Both the position numbers and the translations under genes were made by a program. A DNA stretch of 64,000 bases from Diploptera punctata (taxonomy: Eukaryota; Arthropoda; Insecta; Blattodea; Blaberidae), in assembly GCA_030220185.1 (NCBI GenBank), contig JASPKZ010007425.1, forward strand, positions 496,001 to 560,000, in the 5' to 3' direction. The notes beneath the pieces were generated by a model, which worked only from the letters and a program-made list of their open reading frames with translations, was not told the DNA's origin and ran no database searches. Shown here in pieces: positions 10,561-20,954 of the stretch. Positions within the stretch are counted from its first letter, which is position 1. Each line of letters opens with the position of its first letter.

Positions 10561-12289
10561 TCGAGAGAGAAAACTTGCTATAAATGTTATATTCAGATCA
10601 AACCGAAAATATTTTTAATATATTCTTCGTTCAGTAGTATAAGAATCTGTTGAACTAGATGCGACCATGTAGTACACGTCATGACTTAATGTTTACATGC
10701 ATTATATATTACATACACGATTCTCAAAAACAGTAGTTTTCAAGATCTCTACGTTTTGGGAAAAGAAACGCAGCAGAGTATAAGAAAAGATTTCGTAGAA
10801 TCTCTAGAGACCAATGTAAACTTCCAAAGAAACAAACAGAGGAAAAATAACCATTTCAAACTTGGGAATGTAAACGTTAAAAGGTTTTAGATCTTTAAAC
10901 AAACTAAACTGGTTTACATCAGTAATTTTGTCGATCTTTATTTTCATCAAAATATTCACTAATGAACACTAATTTTCGTTCATATAGATGTCTTTATTAG
11001 AATCCAGATATATGTATTTCTTCGATGTAAGATATAGTTCTCATTATCGAAGAACTATTGTTTCATCTCTTGGAATTATGAAATTTTCTTTCTGTTTAAC
11101 GAGTTTTTGAGAGCAAAATATTAGTAATTTTAAAAGGAAAATTTATTGTGGACACCAAATTTGAGGTACTTTTATGTTATACCAGAATTCATTTGGAGAA
11201 ATGTAATGTTGTTGTTTTGTTACTAATGTAACAAAATATTTATATTTCCACGAAACAAATTGAACCAACAGTTGACTATTACATAAGATAAATACCAATT
11301 AGATAGAAACTGTCACAGGATTCATGATCGGGGCAAGAGGTACTATACCAGGATTCTTAGCTAAATTTTGGAACTTCTTAGATTTGGACAGTGTATCCGT
11401 CTAAAATTGCCATGGCTGCCATTAGAGGATCAATTTCAATTTTAGGAAACCATCTTTACAAAATTTCTACATTATAGTATGTATACTTAATTTATAATTT
11501 GAATTTTTTTATTGTTTTTAAAAAATGTATTTAATCAATTACGAAAATTAATTGTTTATAATGCTTTGTCCTTGTGGCAATCATGTAATGAGGAAATTTG
11601 TATCTAATAAAAAATATATTAAATTTTCACGATATAATTCAGCGCTGACAACTAATCTTAACATGCATTAAATTTAAATTTTAGCCTGTAAACATGTTAC
11701 CTCTAACATCATATTAATCCTTGAGTTGTTTATAGGGATATAGAGCATATTGTATCATATAGGATATAAATAAATTCGAGAGGTTAAACATATGTTATTG
11801 AATGTAACAAATTCAGGAATTATTTTATGTTATGTAGTAAAGGACCTTGTAGTATGATACTCATATTATGGTATCAAGTATCGTGATTTCGTTTTCTAGC
11901 AAATGTTTCTGCTAGAAAATGTTCAGGAGGAACGCGTACCGTACATTATGTCATACAAAATATAGGCTATATGAAATACACTTAAAGTTTACAGTGTCTG
12001 TATATTAAGCTCGGTTGTAAGTTCTCCCCACTAGACTGAAAAACTAGTATATTTAAAAGTAGAAACATGGGGAGGATACAAAAAAGAACAATCATAAGTA
12101 CGCAACCTATTGTTGAGTAGCCACACCGGAGTTCTTCGGGCCTTTCACATGGTTCTCCCGTTTCCCGAATTTTATCTCAACAACATTCCTCTTCGCTTCC
12201 CATCATTTCATTTCATCACCTTTCGTATATTTCATTATCACCTTTCGCCTTAATAACATATTAGTTAAAAGATAGCTCGGTTCAGCAAA
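10561..12289. other. unassigned AT-rich region
   Basis: About 1.7 kb with no coding, RNA or repeat signal that I can recognise on either strand. Confidence 0.45.
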
Positions 12290-12291
12290 CA

Positions 12292-12855
12292 ACTAAGTAA
12301 CTCACTGGCATTATCAAACTCATAGGTTCATGGCCGAGCGGACATAAAGCTCTCCATACATCCCTAATCTAAGGTAATGCTTTCCAATCATCCCCTGTAT
12401 AATCTACTTCCCTCAAATAGTAGTTAATATTATTTTCCCACCTATTCTTTGTCTACCTACTTGGCGTTTTCCCTCTGGTTTCCTAGAAGAAGCTTCCATG
12501 GACGTATTTCATTCCCCATTCGTGTCACATCTCCTGCCCATCGCAGTCTACAAGACTTAACTGTTCTTATGATATCTGGCTTCTTACAAAGACCATGTAG
12601 TTCACAGTTATGTAGTCGTATCCATTCTCCTGTCTGTTCATCTCTCTTTGGTCCAACATTTTTCCTAAGAACTTTATTCTCAAATACTCATAATCTCCTT
12701 CCCTCCCTTAAAGTAAGAGTCCATGTTTCGCATTCATATAATATACTTGGTAGAATAACAGTTCTATATATTTTCAGTTTGATTTTTTTGAAAGGATTTG
12801 GGACGTCAAGGGCATCTGTAATGCATAATAGCACGCATCTGAAGATAAGCGACTT
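12292..12855 (-). mobile_element. LINE A 3' fragment
   Basis: It begins at CTAAGTAACTCACTGGCATT and matches the minus-strand LINE A copy at 14521-15075 in order. It holds the 3' end, the degraded HVARMGNE region, the LREGRRL/CETWTLTL segment readable at 12688-12876, and the segment equivalent to ALQMPLTS near 12790-12840. Stops and frameshifts make it a relic. Confidence 0.85.
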
Positions 12856-12892
12856 AAAAATCTGGGAAAGCGTCAAGGTCTCCTTCTAAAGA

Positions 12893-13310
12893 AAATTCTA
12901 GCAGTCCCTAAATTCACTCCCTTGAGACTGGTCTATGTATAGCAAGAGAACAGTTCTTCCTGGAAGACCTCAGAATGCTCTTCTATCTGCCATACACTAA
13001 AGCTTACGAACAACTGATGTAAGAGAGAAGACAGAAGCGGGATGCCATATCTGAAGAATTCTACGTTACACCTGCCATGATAGACCTGGTCGACCAAACA
13101 AGGAATTAAGGCACCAGATAAACCGCTATGCAGTCCACGACTTCAATCACAAAGCGTGTGTGAATGTCACTTACAACAAAATCGAAGATAGTTGCAGGTG
13201 TAATCTGTGCGGAATAAAGTGTACAAGATATAGTCTGGAAATGTATCCCGAAGTGAGAATGCCATTAGCGCAATACGCCAATTAATCAATTTTGCACGAT
13301 TGTGCGCAAT
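12893..13310 (+). pseudogene. unidentified coding-like relic with a cysteine motif
   Basis: With frame changes the + strand reads RPGRPNKELRHQINRYAVHD near 13085-13140 and then DSCRCNLCGIKC near 13185-13220, a C-x-C-x2-C-x3-C spacing. No start and no long open frame are visible. It sits between LINE A and LINE D relics, so it may be the C-terminal end of another retroelement. I do not recognise the family. Confidence 0.3.
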
Positions 13311-13311
13311 T

Positions 13312-13312
13312 A

Positions 13313-13370
<58 letters not shown>
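13312..13370. repeat. (ATT)n microsatellite
   Basis: A trinucleotide run of about 59 bases just before the LINE D coding sequence. The poly-leucine translation across it is an artefact. Confidence 0.95.
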
Positions 13371-13375
13371 GTCTC

Positions 13376-14280
13376 CAACATTATATAAAATTTATACTGA
13401 AAAAGCTATTGAAGAATGGGAAAACAAATGTAAACCGATGGGAATACCACTAGATGATAATTCAACAATATATACACTCCAGTTTGCAGATGACCAATTG
13501 ATATTGGTTCAAGAATTTGAAGATATAGAATACCTCACTAGAAAATTAATACAAGAAAATAGTTTATGGGGTTTAAGCATCAATATGGATAAATCTAGAT
13601 ATATGACAATAGGGGATCTTCCTCAAGATTTAATACTAGAAGAAGATTAAACACACTGAAGAATATAAGTATTTGGGAATTAAAATTACTAAAGATGGAA
13701 AAGAAGAAACAGAGATAAGAAACATGATCAATATAGGAAAGTATGCTATATCTGCCCTAAATGGAAAAGTATACGGCAAAGAAACAAAAAGAACTATTTT
13801 TAATACAATAATCAGAAGCATTATTACCTATGGAGCTGATGTGTGGGCTTTAAATGCACAAATGAAAAAAAAATTGCTCGCCACTGAAATGGACTACTGG
13901 AGACGTGCTACAAGAATATCCAGGAAGGATAAAACAAGAAATTCATATATAAAAGAAAAAATGCAGGTACAATATTCAATATTAGATTTTATAAAGAAGA
14001 AACAATTAAATTAGTACGGACACGTTAGAAGAATGTAAGAAGGAAGACTACCTCAGGTAATCATGGATTGGGAACCACAGGGAAAGAAAAAGAAGGATAG
14101 ACCAACTATTACGTGGATTCAGGGAATCAATGAAGCTAAGAGGGAATGGGAAATAGAAGAAGATATATGGATGAACAGATATGAATGGAAAAATGTGTTG
14201 AAACAAATGTGTAGTTAACTGTGAACATGGGTACCGGAAAAATGTATATTCATTGTAAAAGCCGGAATAATAAAAAAAAT
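13376..14280 (+). mobile_element. LINE D 3' part with FADD RT motif
   Basis: Open stretches at 13376-13650 and 13673-14014 read TLYKIYTEKAIEEW, YTLQFADDQLILVQE (RT motif C, FADD), LSINMDKSRYMTIG, YLGIKITKDGKEE and IITYGADVWALN. After 14014 come YGHVRRM and then DWEPQGKKKKDRPTITWI near 14065-14115. A frameshift near 13650 and stops near 14010 and 14037 break it. The 3' end runs into an ATT microsatellite, its probable tail. The endonuclease and upstream RT are absent. Confidence 0.8.
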
Positions 14281-14519
<239 letters not shown>

Positions 14520-14541
14520 CTTACTTACTTACTCACTGGCA

Positions 14542-16386
14542 TTATCGAAACCGTAGGTTCATGGCCGCGCGGACATAAGCTCTCCATACATCCCTATCCT
14601 GAGCTAATGCTTTCCAATCATTCCCTGTATAATCTACTTCCCTCAAATCATAGTTAATGTTATTCTCCCACCTCATTCTAGGTCTACCAACTGGGCGTTT
14701 TCCCTCTGGCTTTCCTACAAGAAGCTTCCATGCAAGTCTTTCATTCCCCATACGTGCAACATGTCCTGCCCATCGCAGTCTACGAGACTTAACTGTTCTT
14801 ATTATATCTGGCTTCCTATAAAGACCATGTAGTTCATTGTTATGTAGTCTTCTCCATTCACCTGTCTGTTCATCTCTCTTTGGTCCAAAAATTTTCCTAA
14901 GTACTTTATTCTCAAATACTTGTAATCTCCTTTCCTCCCTTAAAGTAAGAGTCCATGTTTCGCACCCATATAATATAACTGGTAGAATAATAGTTTTATA
15001 TATTTTCAGTTTAACGTTTTTTGAAAGGAGTTGGGACATCAAGAGTCTCTGCAATGCATAATAGCACGCATTTCCAGAATTGAGCCTATGTTTAATTTCT
15101 TTGTGCATCTCATTCCTATTTGTGATTATTGTTCCTAGGTATTTGAATTCAGCCACTTCCTCAAAATTTCCCTCATTTGTCATTAGCTGTCCATTTCTAT
15201 TATATAATGAATTTCTACGTGTAACCATATATTTAGTTTTATTGATATTTACTTCCAGTCCTAATTTCTTAGTGTTACTCAATAGTGTGTGCGTGTTGTC
15301 CTTTAGTATCTCCTCGCTATCGGCCAATAATACTACATCATCAGCATAAACTAACAGCTTATTAATACCATTGAGTTGTAAGCCTTCCTCATTCTCTAAA
15401 GATTTAATGGCATGCTCTAGTACAAAATTAAATAGTAGAGGAGATAGTGCATCTCCTTGCTTCAACCCATTCTGGATTTCAAAAGTGTCCGAAAACTGTT
15501 TGCCTACACGCACCCTACTCTTTGTGCCATTTAGACACATTCGTATAAGTCTAACTAACTTTTTAGGAATTCCGAACTCCAGCAGGATACTATATAACTT
15601 CTCCCTCTTAATTGAATCATATGCTTTTTTGAAGTCTATATATAGTTGATGTACAGTACCATTATATTCCCATTTCTTTTCTAAAATCTGTCTTATACTA
15701 AAAATCTGATCTGTTGTAGACCTGTTTCTTCTAAATGCACATTGATGATCTCCTAGAATGTCATCAATATAGGGAGTAAGTCTGCTTACTAATATATTTG
15801 TTAGAATTTTGTACGAAGTTGAAAGTAATGAGATGCCCCTGTAGTTGTTGCAATCAGTTTTATCTCCTTTCTTATAAATTGGTACGATAATTGATTCCTT
15901 CCATTCATCTGGAAGAGCTTCTTTTTCCCAAATCATACTAAGCAACCAGCGTATCTTGTCCATCAATTTTTCTCCCCCTGATTTTATCAGTTCTGCTGGG
16001 ATCTCATCTGAACCTGATGCTTTATACATCTTCAATTTTTCAATCGCCATTTCAACCTCTAATGCATTTGGTTCTGCGACTAGCATTTCTGCTGTCTGTA
16101 TATTATCCTCCTCAATGTCCTGTTCTGTATGTACATTTAATAGCTGATTAAAGTAACTTTTCCATCTATTTAATATACTCCTGGAGTCTGCAATCAAATC
16201 CCCATTTTCATTCCGATTTATGTTTGTTCTAGCCTGAAACCCTTTCTTCTCTATACTAATTCCCTGATATAATTCTCTAATGTTCCAAATTTTTGCATTC
16301 ATTTCAAGATCATTAATCTTCTCTCTCAAATATTCCCTCTTTTTACTCTTTAGTAACTTGGTGGTTTGCCGTCTAATACTACCCAA
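14542..16386 (-). CDS. non-LTR retrotransposon reverse transcriptase (LINE A), 614 codons
   Basis: This would copy LINE RNA into DNA at a nicked target. It is the longest intact frame in the window. Residues near 165-190 hold IIVPIYKKGDKTDCNNYRG, and near 245-257 YIDFKKAYDSI (motif A). Near 307-319 is QGDALSPLLFNF (motif B) and near 345-353 YADDVVLLA (motif C). All catalytic aspartates are present. The C-terminal region has YGCETWTLTLRE, FGPKRDEQTGEWRRLH and RWAGHVARMGNERLAW. The frame is open, but the first methionine is not a real start: the protein should continue upstream into the endonuclease, which lies in another frame. It is therefore part of a broken ORF, although RT could fold if expressed. 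The clade is uncertain: RTE-like or Jockey-group. Confidence 0.85.
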   Translation of the reverse strand: MGSIRRQTTKLLKSKKREYLREKINDLEMNAKIWNIRELYQGISIEKKGFQARTNINRNENGDLIADSRSILNRWKSYFNQLLNVHTEQDIEEDNIQTAEMLVAEPNALEVEMAIEKLKMYKASGSDEIPAELIKSGGEKLMDKIRWLLSMIWEKEALPDEWKESIIVPIYKKGDKTDCNNYRGISLLSTSYKILTNILVSRLTPYIDDILGDHQCAFRRNRSTTDQIFSIRQILEKKWEYNGTVHQLYIDFKKAYDSIKREKLYSILLEFGIPKKLVRLIRMCLNGTKSRVRVGKQFSDTFEIQNGLKQGDALSPLLFNFVLEHAIKSLENEEGLQLNGINKLLVYADDVVLLADSEEILKDNTHTLLSNTKKLGLEVNINKTKYMVTRRNSLYNRNGQLMTNEGNFEEVAEFKYLGTIITNRNEMHKEIKHRLNSGNACYYALQRLLMSQLLSKNVKLKIYKTIILPVILYGCETWTLTLREERRLQVFENKVLRKIFGPKRDEQTGEWRRLHNNELHGLYRKPDIIRTVKSRRLRWAGHVARMGNERLAWKLLVGKPEGKRPVGRPRMRWENNINYDLREVDYTGNDWKALAQDRDVWRAYVRAAMNLRFR

Positions 16387-16639
16387 TTACTTTAATGTAC
16401 CTCATTTGGCTGGTGTAACCATTTCATTTTTGCTAGTTTTCTTTTCTTTACAATGTCGGCACATTCCTCATCAAACCATTTCTTGTTTTGCCTCTTTTTA
16501 AACAACCAATGCATTCTGATGCTGACAATTTAATAGTATCTCTTATAGCCTCCCATTCTTTATTTATATCAGTTTCTTCTTCGTTTGCCACATTGTCATC
16601 TGAAGCTTCCAGTACTTCAAATCTATTAGCAATTTAGAT

Positions 16640-16960
16640 TTAGTATTCTTGCCGCATTTCATCATTTTTCAAGTTTTTTATTTCAAATTTTACAGAATCA
16701 TCTTTAGCATTTGTTCCTCTCATAAGCGATAGCCGTTGTCTGATTTTCACTCTGACCAGATGATGATCTGAATTGCAGTCTGTCGCTCTAACTGATCTAA
16801 CTTCGATGATGCTACTCTGCCAGCGTTTATCCACTAATACATGATCCATCTGGGGACGTCCAGGTATATTTATGAATATCCTCATGCTGAAATGTTGTGC
16901 TCTTAACAATGAGATTCTTTGATGTGGCAAAGGTGCTTAAAATTTCCATCATTTGTCATT
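16640..16960 (-). pseudogene. LINE A APE endonuclease C-terminal part
   Basis: The minus-strand frame 16930-16640 reads PGRPQMDHVLVDKRWQSSI then VRSVRATDCNSDHHLVRVK. This is the end of an exonuclease-endonuclease-phosphatase domain, with the DH of the QxDH element and the SDH element conserved. In family members this domain nicks the target DNA. The N-terminal part is missing, and the region 16640-16387 (NKKWFDEECADIVKKRK across frames) links to the RT out of frame. Confidence 0.75.
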
Positions 16961-17042
16961 AAATGTCAATTTTCATTATATAATGTATTTCTATGTGTGA
17001 CCATATATTTAGTCTTATTGATGTTTACCCCCAGTCCCAATC
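16935..17042 (-). mobile_element. LINE A internal fragment
   Basis: AAATTTCCATCATTTGTCAT through TTGATGTTTACCCCCAGTCC repeats 15165-15262 of the same family. It abuts the truncated 5' end of the long copy, so the two pieces come from different insertions or from a rearrangement. Confidence 0.75.
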
Positions 17043-17420
17043 AATCAACAGATGTTTAAAATACGTGATTGTGGTGTTGAAATGGGTGTATAATCACGTA
17101 CTTCTCCACGTTTCAGGGCTTGTGTTTGAACTTGGTCAGAATAGGACCAAAGGGAGGCCTTCGTCCCAGTCTAAATAATTGGCGGTAGAGTCATGTTCTT
17201 GAATGTTTGTGTGTAAAACTAGGAAACATACGACTACATATCAGCGCAGAGGGAATTTCGTCTCTATCTCATTCAATAAAATAAATATAGGTATTACAAT
17301 GAACTAATCATAAGCTTGCTGTGTTAACATCATAAAACTCGAAGCCATCTTGGTAATCTCATATAATGATAAGCACGCATCGCAGAAATTTAGTACTAAC
17401 ATTTTGTTAGTGTTAAAATG
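17043..17420. other. unassigned spacer
   Basis: No recognised signal. Confidence 0.4.
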
Positions 17421-17424
17421 AACC

Positions 17425-17545
17425 TAATCATCATTATCATCTTCATGGTAGGCCGTCGGCCTGTTCCGCTCTCAGAATTCATCTTCCCATCGTCTTCTAG
17501 GACGTCCCACATCTCTATAGCTTTGCGATTTTTATAATATTCCTG
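17425..17545 (-). mobile_element. LINE B 3' end fragment
   Basis: ATCATCATTATCATCTTCAT then GGTAGGCCGTCGGCCTGTTC, the ATC-rich tail and 3' untranslated signature of LINE B, in minus orientation. Short and truncated. Confidence 0.6.
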
Positions 17546-17572
17546 TTAATGTTCCGTTGAGGTATTGATCAA

Positions 17573-18229
17573 AATTAAAATATAAAATTATGGAATATTC
17601 ACCTGAAAGGTCCGTCTCCTCAACGTTATTATTTATTTAACTATAGCGCTTTCGGGACTTGTCCCATCATCGGCAGGATTCAAAACTGGTGTTTCACTGA
17701 AGATCTGGTAGAGGGGATTACATGTATTGGGTTCGTTTTCGTTTATCAGATTGTCGTTGTTGTGGGCTGCTTTCATGATTTCCATCTCTTCGAGTACGTT
17801 TATCTTCGCTGGATTATTTTCTCTGTGCATTACTGTTAGAGTGTTTTAAATATCTAATATGCGATGTCCTTCATGGATAACATGTTTTGCATAGCTTGAT
17901 TTTCCTTCTGCGCAAATAGTCTCGAAAATGTTCATTAAATATGATGTTAAAACTTCTGTTTGTTCTTCCTATACACAATTTCTTACAGTCCTTACGTGCC
18001 AATTTGCTCCTTTGCTGTTGAAACGTTATTTTCTTCAATGTTATTGTTTTTTATGTTATTTAATTTGTTATTAGTTCTGTATGCTATTTTTACATTTTTA
18101 TCGGCTTTCTTTAGTGTATTTGTTAATTTTGACGTTTCTTTTCCTGTATATGTAAGTGTTATCCATGTTTTCTTGTTGTCATCAGATTCTCTTTCAAGTT
18201 TATTTAGTGGGAAAAGCCAATGGCTATGA
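17573..18229 (-). mobile_element. Penelope-like element, partial copy (left arm)
   Basis: The minus strand carries the C-terminal half of a Penelope-like protein. From the right come a LERESDDNKK-type segment, the TYTGKETSKLTNTLKKADK region, and the GIY-YIG domain relic. The end HRENNPAKINVLEEMEIMKA and LNPADDGTSPESAIVK (17830-17633) follows, then a 3' end at about 17573. It is the inverted partner of 18233-19157. Frameshifts interrupt it. Confidence 0.85.
17630..17688 (-). ncRNA. hammerhead ribozyme-like motif in Penelope-like 3' end
   Basis: On the minus strand the core CCGATGA (hammerhead CUGAUGA with U4 changed to C) is followed by a T, a GGGA/TCCC stem with loop CAAG, and GAAA. The palindrome AGCGCT comes next as a helix III that could only pair between two molecules. 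Helix I is weak here because CAG has become TAG. Penelope-like elements are known to carry hammerhead motifs. Cleavage activity is not shown. Confidence 0.5.
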
Positions 18230-18429
18230 TAAAGAAATCATAAATAACCCCGTAAAAAACAAAAAAAGAAAGAAAGAACAATATATCCAACATAACTAAA
18301 CTTGAAAGAGAATCTGATAACAACAAGAAAATATGGATAACACTTACATATACAGGAAACGAAACGCCAAAATTAACAAATACACTAAAGAAAGCCGATA
18401 AAAACGTAAAAATAGCATACAGAATTAAT

Positions 18430-18648
18430 CTTCTTCTTCTTCCTTTCATGTGATAGACCTAGTGGTCTGTTACGATCTCAATCCAACGTTTGAAGGATCT
18501 GCCCACAGATCTCTTGCCTGGTGGCTGGTAATTTAAGATCTGACGTGGTATTCTTGTTCTGCTCATTCTTCGTACGAATCTCAGAATTCCTTTTATGGTC
18601 TGTCCTTGAATAGCCCGCAGTACGTCTCACAAATTTCATTTCTGCCGC
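18430..18648 (-). mobile_element. LINE B fragment inserted in the Penelope-like element
   Basis: It starts with TTC repeats and the LINE B 3' signature (GTGATAGACCTAGTGGTCTG), continues with degraded C-terminal coding sequence and ends at CTGCCGC. The bases TTAAT flank both sides (18425-18429 and 18649-18653). The uninterrupted left-arm copy of the Penelope-like element shows what the site looked like before insertion. Confidence 0.85.
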
Positions 18649-18653
18649 TTAAT

Positions 18654-19097
18654 AACAACTTAAATAACACAAAAAACAATGACATTGAAGAAAATAACAT
18701 TTACAACAGCAAAGGAGTATACAAAGTGACATGTAAGGACTGTAACAAATTGTATATAGGAAGAACAAACAGAAGTTTTAACATCAGACTTAATGAACAT
18801 TTTCGAGACTTTATTTACGTAGAAGGAAAATCAAACTATGCAAAACACGTTATCCATGAAGGACATCGCATGTTAAATATTGAAAAAACCCTAACGGTAA
18901 TGCACAAAGAAAATAATCCAGCGAAGATAAACGTACTTGAGGAGATGGAAATTATAAAAGCAGTTCACAACAACGACCATCTGATAAACGAAAAAGAACC
19001 CAGTACATATAAACCCGTCTACCAGATCTTCAGTGAAACACCAGTTTTGAATCCTGCCGATGATGGGACTTGTCCCGAAAGCGCTACAGTTAAATAA
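18654..19097 (+). CDS. Penelope-like GIY-YIG endonuclease C-terminal domain
   Basis: An open frame from the LINE B insertion edge to the stop at 19097. GVYKVTCKDCNKLYIGRTNR (about 18714-18773) is the GIY-YIG element in its Penelope form, with the CxxC zinc-like pair and the conserved RTNRSFNIRLNEH arginine and histidine. Then come SNYAKHVIHEGHR, the NNPAKINVLEEMEIIKA glutamate region and LNPADDGTCPESATVK. In family members the domain nicks target DNA for retrotransposition. The reverse transcriptase part is missing upstream, so this is a partial gene, though this domain itself is intact. Confidence 0.85.
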   Translation, partial: NNLNNTKNNDIEENNIYNSKGVYKVTCKDCNKLYIGRTNRSFNIRLNEHFRDFIYVEGKSNYAKHVIHEGHRMLNIEKTLTVMHKENNPAKINVLEEMEIIKAVHNNDHLINEKEPSTYKPVYQIFSETPVLNPADDGTCPESATVK

Positions 19098-19099
19098 CT
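19043..19099 (+). ncRNA. hammerhead ribozyme-like motif overlapping the Penelope-like stop codon
   Basis: The order on the + strand is as follows. Possible outer helix AGTT (19043-19046) pairs with AACT (19096-19099). Inner helix CTG (19054-19056) pairs with CAG (19087-19089). The core CCGATGA is at 19057-19063 (one change from CUGAUGA), with a single T. The stem GGGA/TCCC with loop CTTG is at 19065-19076, then GAAA at 19077-19080, palindromic AGCGCT and the cleavage position A at 19086. It fits a minimal type I fold with a dimer-type helix III. Not tested. Confidence 0.55.
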
Positions 19100-19157
19100 A
19101 ATAAAGTTGAGGAGACGGACTTCTCAGGTGAATATTCCATAATTTTATATTTTAATT

Positions 19158-19379
19158 TAGCCTTGAGATTGGTACAACAATGCTTGTTTTGTTAGCCTAG
19201 AAGAGTCCATCTTAAAATATGTTCATGTTATTTTTTATAGTTTTGTATTTTTTCATTTAGATTAAAAGAATTGGGTAATCAAATTGGTGTTTACTTCATG
19301 AAAATCCATAAAATATTTAATTAAAAATATAAAAATCACATAAAACTGTAAGTTTTATTTTTTATTTAATTAAATAAAA
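19158..19379. other. unassigned AT-rich spacer
   Basis: No recognised signal. Confidence 0.4.
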
Positions 19380-19800
19380 TATTTGAGTTCTTGCCTAATT
19401 GTTTCACTAGGAATGTGGTCTCTTAGAGTATATCCTGCAACGTATCTGAGGAACTTCATGTCCCACGTTTCTAGTAATCTTCTGTCTGATCTATTCATGG
19501 CCCAATTCTCTGATCCATGTGTCACAATGGTAACTGTCATTACCTTATAAATACTTTAACATTGTTTCGTTTGTTGTTTTTTTTTGTAGTGTTCTTTTAA
19601 TAGTCCCACACATACTTTTAAATTTATAATTTGTTTCAATTATATCATTTTCCCAATTGTAAGATATGTGACATCCTAAATATTTAAAACTCTGTACTTG
19701 TTCGATAAGTTGATCGTTCGAAACTATTTTCGATCGAACTGCATATTTTCCTGAAAGGCCATTGTTTTTATTTTCTTCGTTGAACCTCGATCCTATTAAA
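19380..19800 (-). mobile_element. LINE B internal fragment
   Basis: The minus strand, read across frames, gives GCHISYNWENDII, then CGTIKRTL-like and WIRELGHE segments, matching the region after the FADD box in LINE B (compare 55440-55760). Both ends are truncated and it has many stops. Confidence 0.65.
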
Positions 19801-20648
19801 GATTAAAAGGTGGAGAGAAGTATGCTTGAAAACGTTGCACGATAGGTTGTTATGCTGTGTACTTGGACTATTTTTATAGGAACCAGGGAACAACATTCAG
19901 TATCAACGTCTAGTCATATAAATTAACTTAAGTAAGTTTTTGAAGCATAACTATATTAAAAGTTAATTCCAGTTTTAACATATTATGATTAGGCTGCGAA
20001 ATTTTAAGAGCGCACTTTTTCTTTGTAGGAGGAATTCAATCAATCTGCAAGAATCTCGTGAGCAAGATGTTGCCTAAAAATCATAATGAGGGCAATTTTA
20101 CATCAGTGGTTTCCCTTTTTGAGACATTTAGCTTTGTTTACCCCTTTTTTTACCCCATCATCTTTATAATCTCCTTTCCCTCCTTTTGTGACCTTTTGTG
20201 TAACTTTTTTAATAATTTTACTTACTGAATTATGTCATTTAATTTATTTTACAATTTCGTATAGAACTATATTTGAAAGCAGTATTTATGTTCCTAAATT
20301 AACTTTTCTTTTGCTTATTATGGACATAAGACAGTGAATCTATTTGCTTTCAATGAGCACAAGAAACAACATTTAAATACAACACATCTGTAATAATGGA
20401 TTTTTTTTCAAATTTAACTGGAATCTATAGTAATGGATTTACACATTCTAATTGTTGATAAGCCAGCACTGAGTTCTATTCTGAATGAAATTGAAATACG
20501 AAGAGTTATTTGCTACATAACAAGTTTAGTGTACACCATTCCGAAGATACATCTGCCTCTCAAATTCAAGCAGATTGCATCGAAAGGATATAACAATTAT
20601 ATGATGCATTGCTTGTGATTCAGGAATCACATTGGATAAAAACAAAAA
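19801..20648. other. unassigned AT-rich region
   Basis: Nothing recognised. The open frame at 20433-20618 lacks domain support. Confidence 0.4.
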
Positions 20649-20649
20649 G

Positions 20650-20745
20650 CGAGATCTACCCTTCAACATACTTGTGCTTCGATGCATCAGTATTCATACT
20701 TCATAAAAAAGTAATTTTTCTTTCCTTCTTTGTTTACCTTAGTCC
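20650..20745 (+). repeat. unclassified dispersed repeat, copy 1
   Basis: GAGATCTACCCTTCAACATA through ATACTTCATAAAAAAGTAA is repeated at 23027-23110 with about 80% identity by eye. No coding sense. It may be the 3' end of a SINE or another short element. Confidence 0.55.
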
Positions 20746-20954
20746 AACTCTCCTTTTGTATGTTGTTTTACATGCCCCATGTTACTCGGCCCTTAGACAG
20801 ACACAGCCTTTTGCGAAAGGATTTTAAAGTCTCGACCAGACATAAAGGTCAACTTTTTTTTACCAAACAAGGACATACAGGAACTCCTTGAATAAGTGAT
20901 GAGTTAAAAATTCAGAGCTATCTGAGACACACAAAAATTAAGACCTGCATCGTT

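Larger units (their letters stand above)
14521..16960 (-). mobile_element. LINE A, longest copy in the window
   Basis: It runs on the minus strand from the C-terminal half of an APE-type endonuclease (16930-16640), through a linker region (16640-16387), to the reverse transcriptase frame 16386-14542. It ends in a short 3' part and TAAG repeats at 14521-14533. The 5' end is truncated inside the endonuclease. At least one frame change separates endonuclease and RT. It is the reference copy for about a dozen fragments in this window. Confidence 0.9.
18233..19157 (+). mobile_element. Penelope-like element, partial copy (right arm)
   Basis: The + strand copy reads ITKLERESDNNKKIWITLTY near 18295-18355 and NETPKLTNTLKKADKNVKIA to 18420. 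It is split by a LINE B insertion at 18430-18648 and resumes at 18654 into the GIY-YIG frame. The 3' end near 19157 shares TGAATATTCCATAATTTTAT with the left arm at about 17590. The two copies lie head to head. Confidence 0.85.

Noticed and set aside
14837..16501. Several + strand open frames over the LINE A copy
   Set aside because: They are antisense to the reverse transcriptase frame, which has clear motifs.
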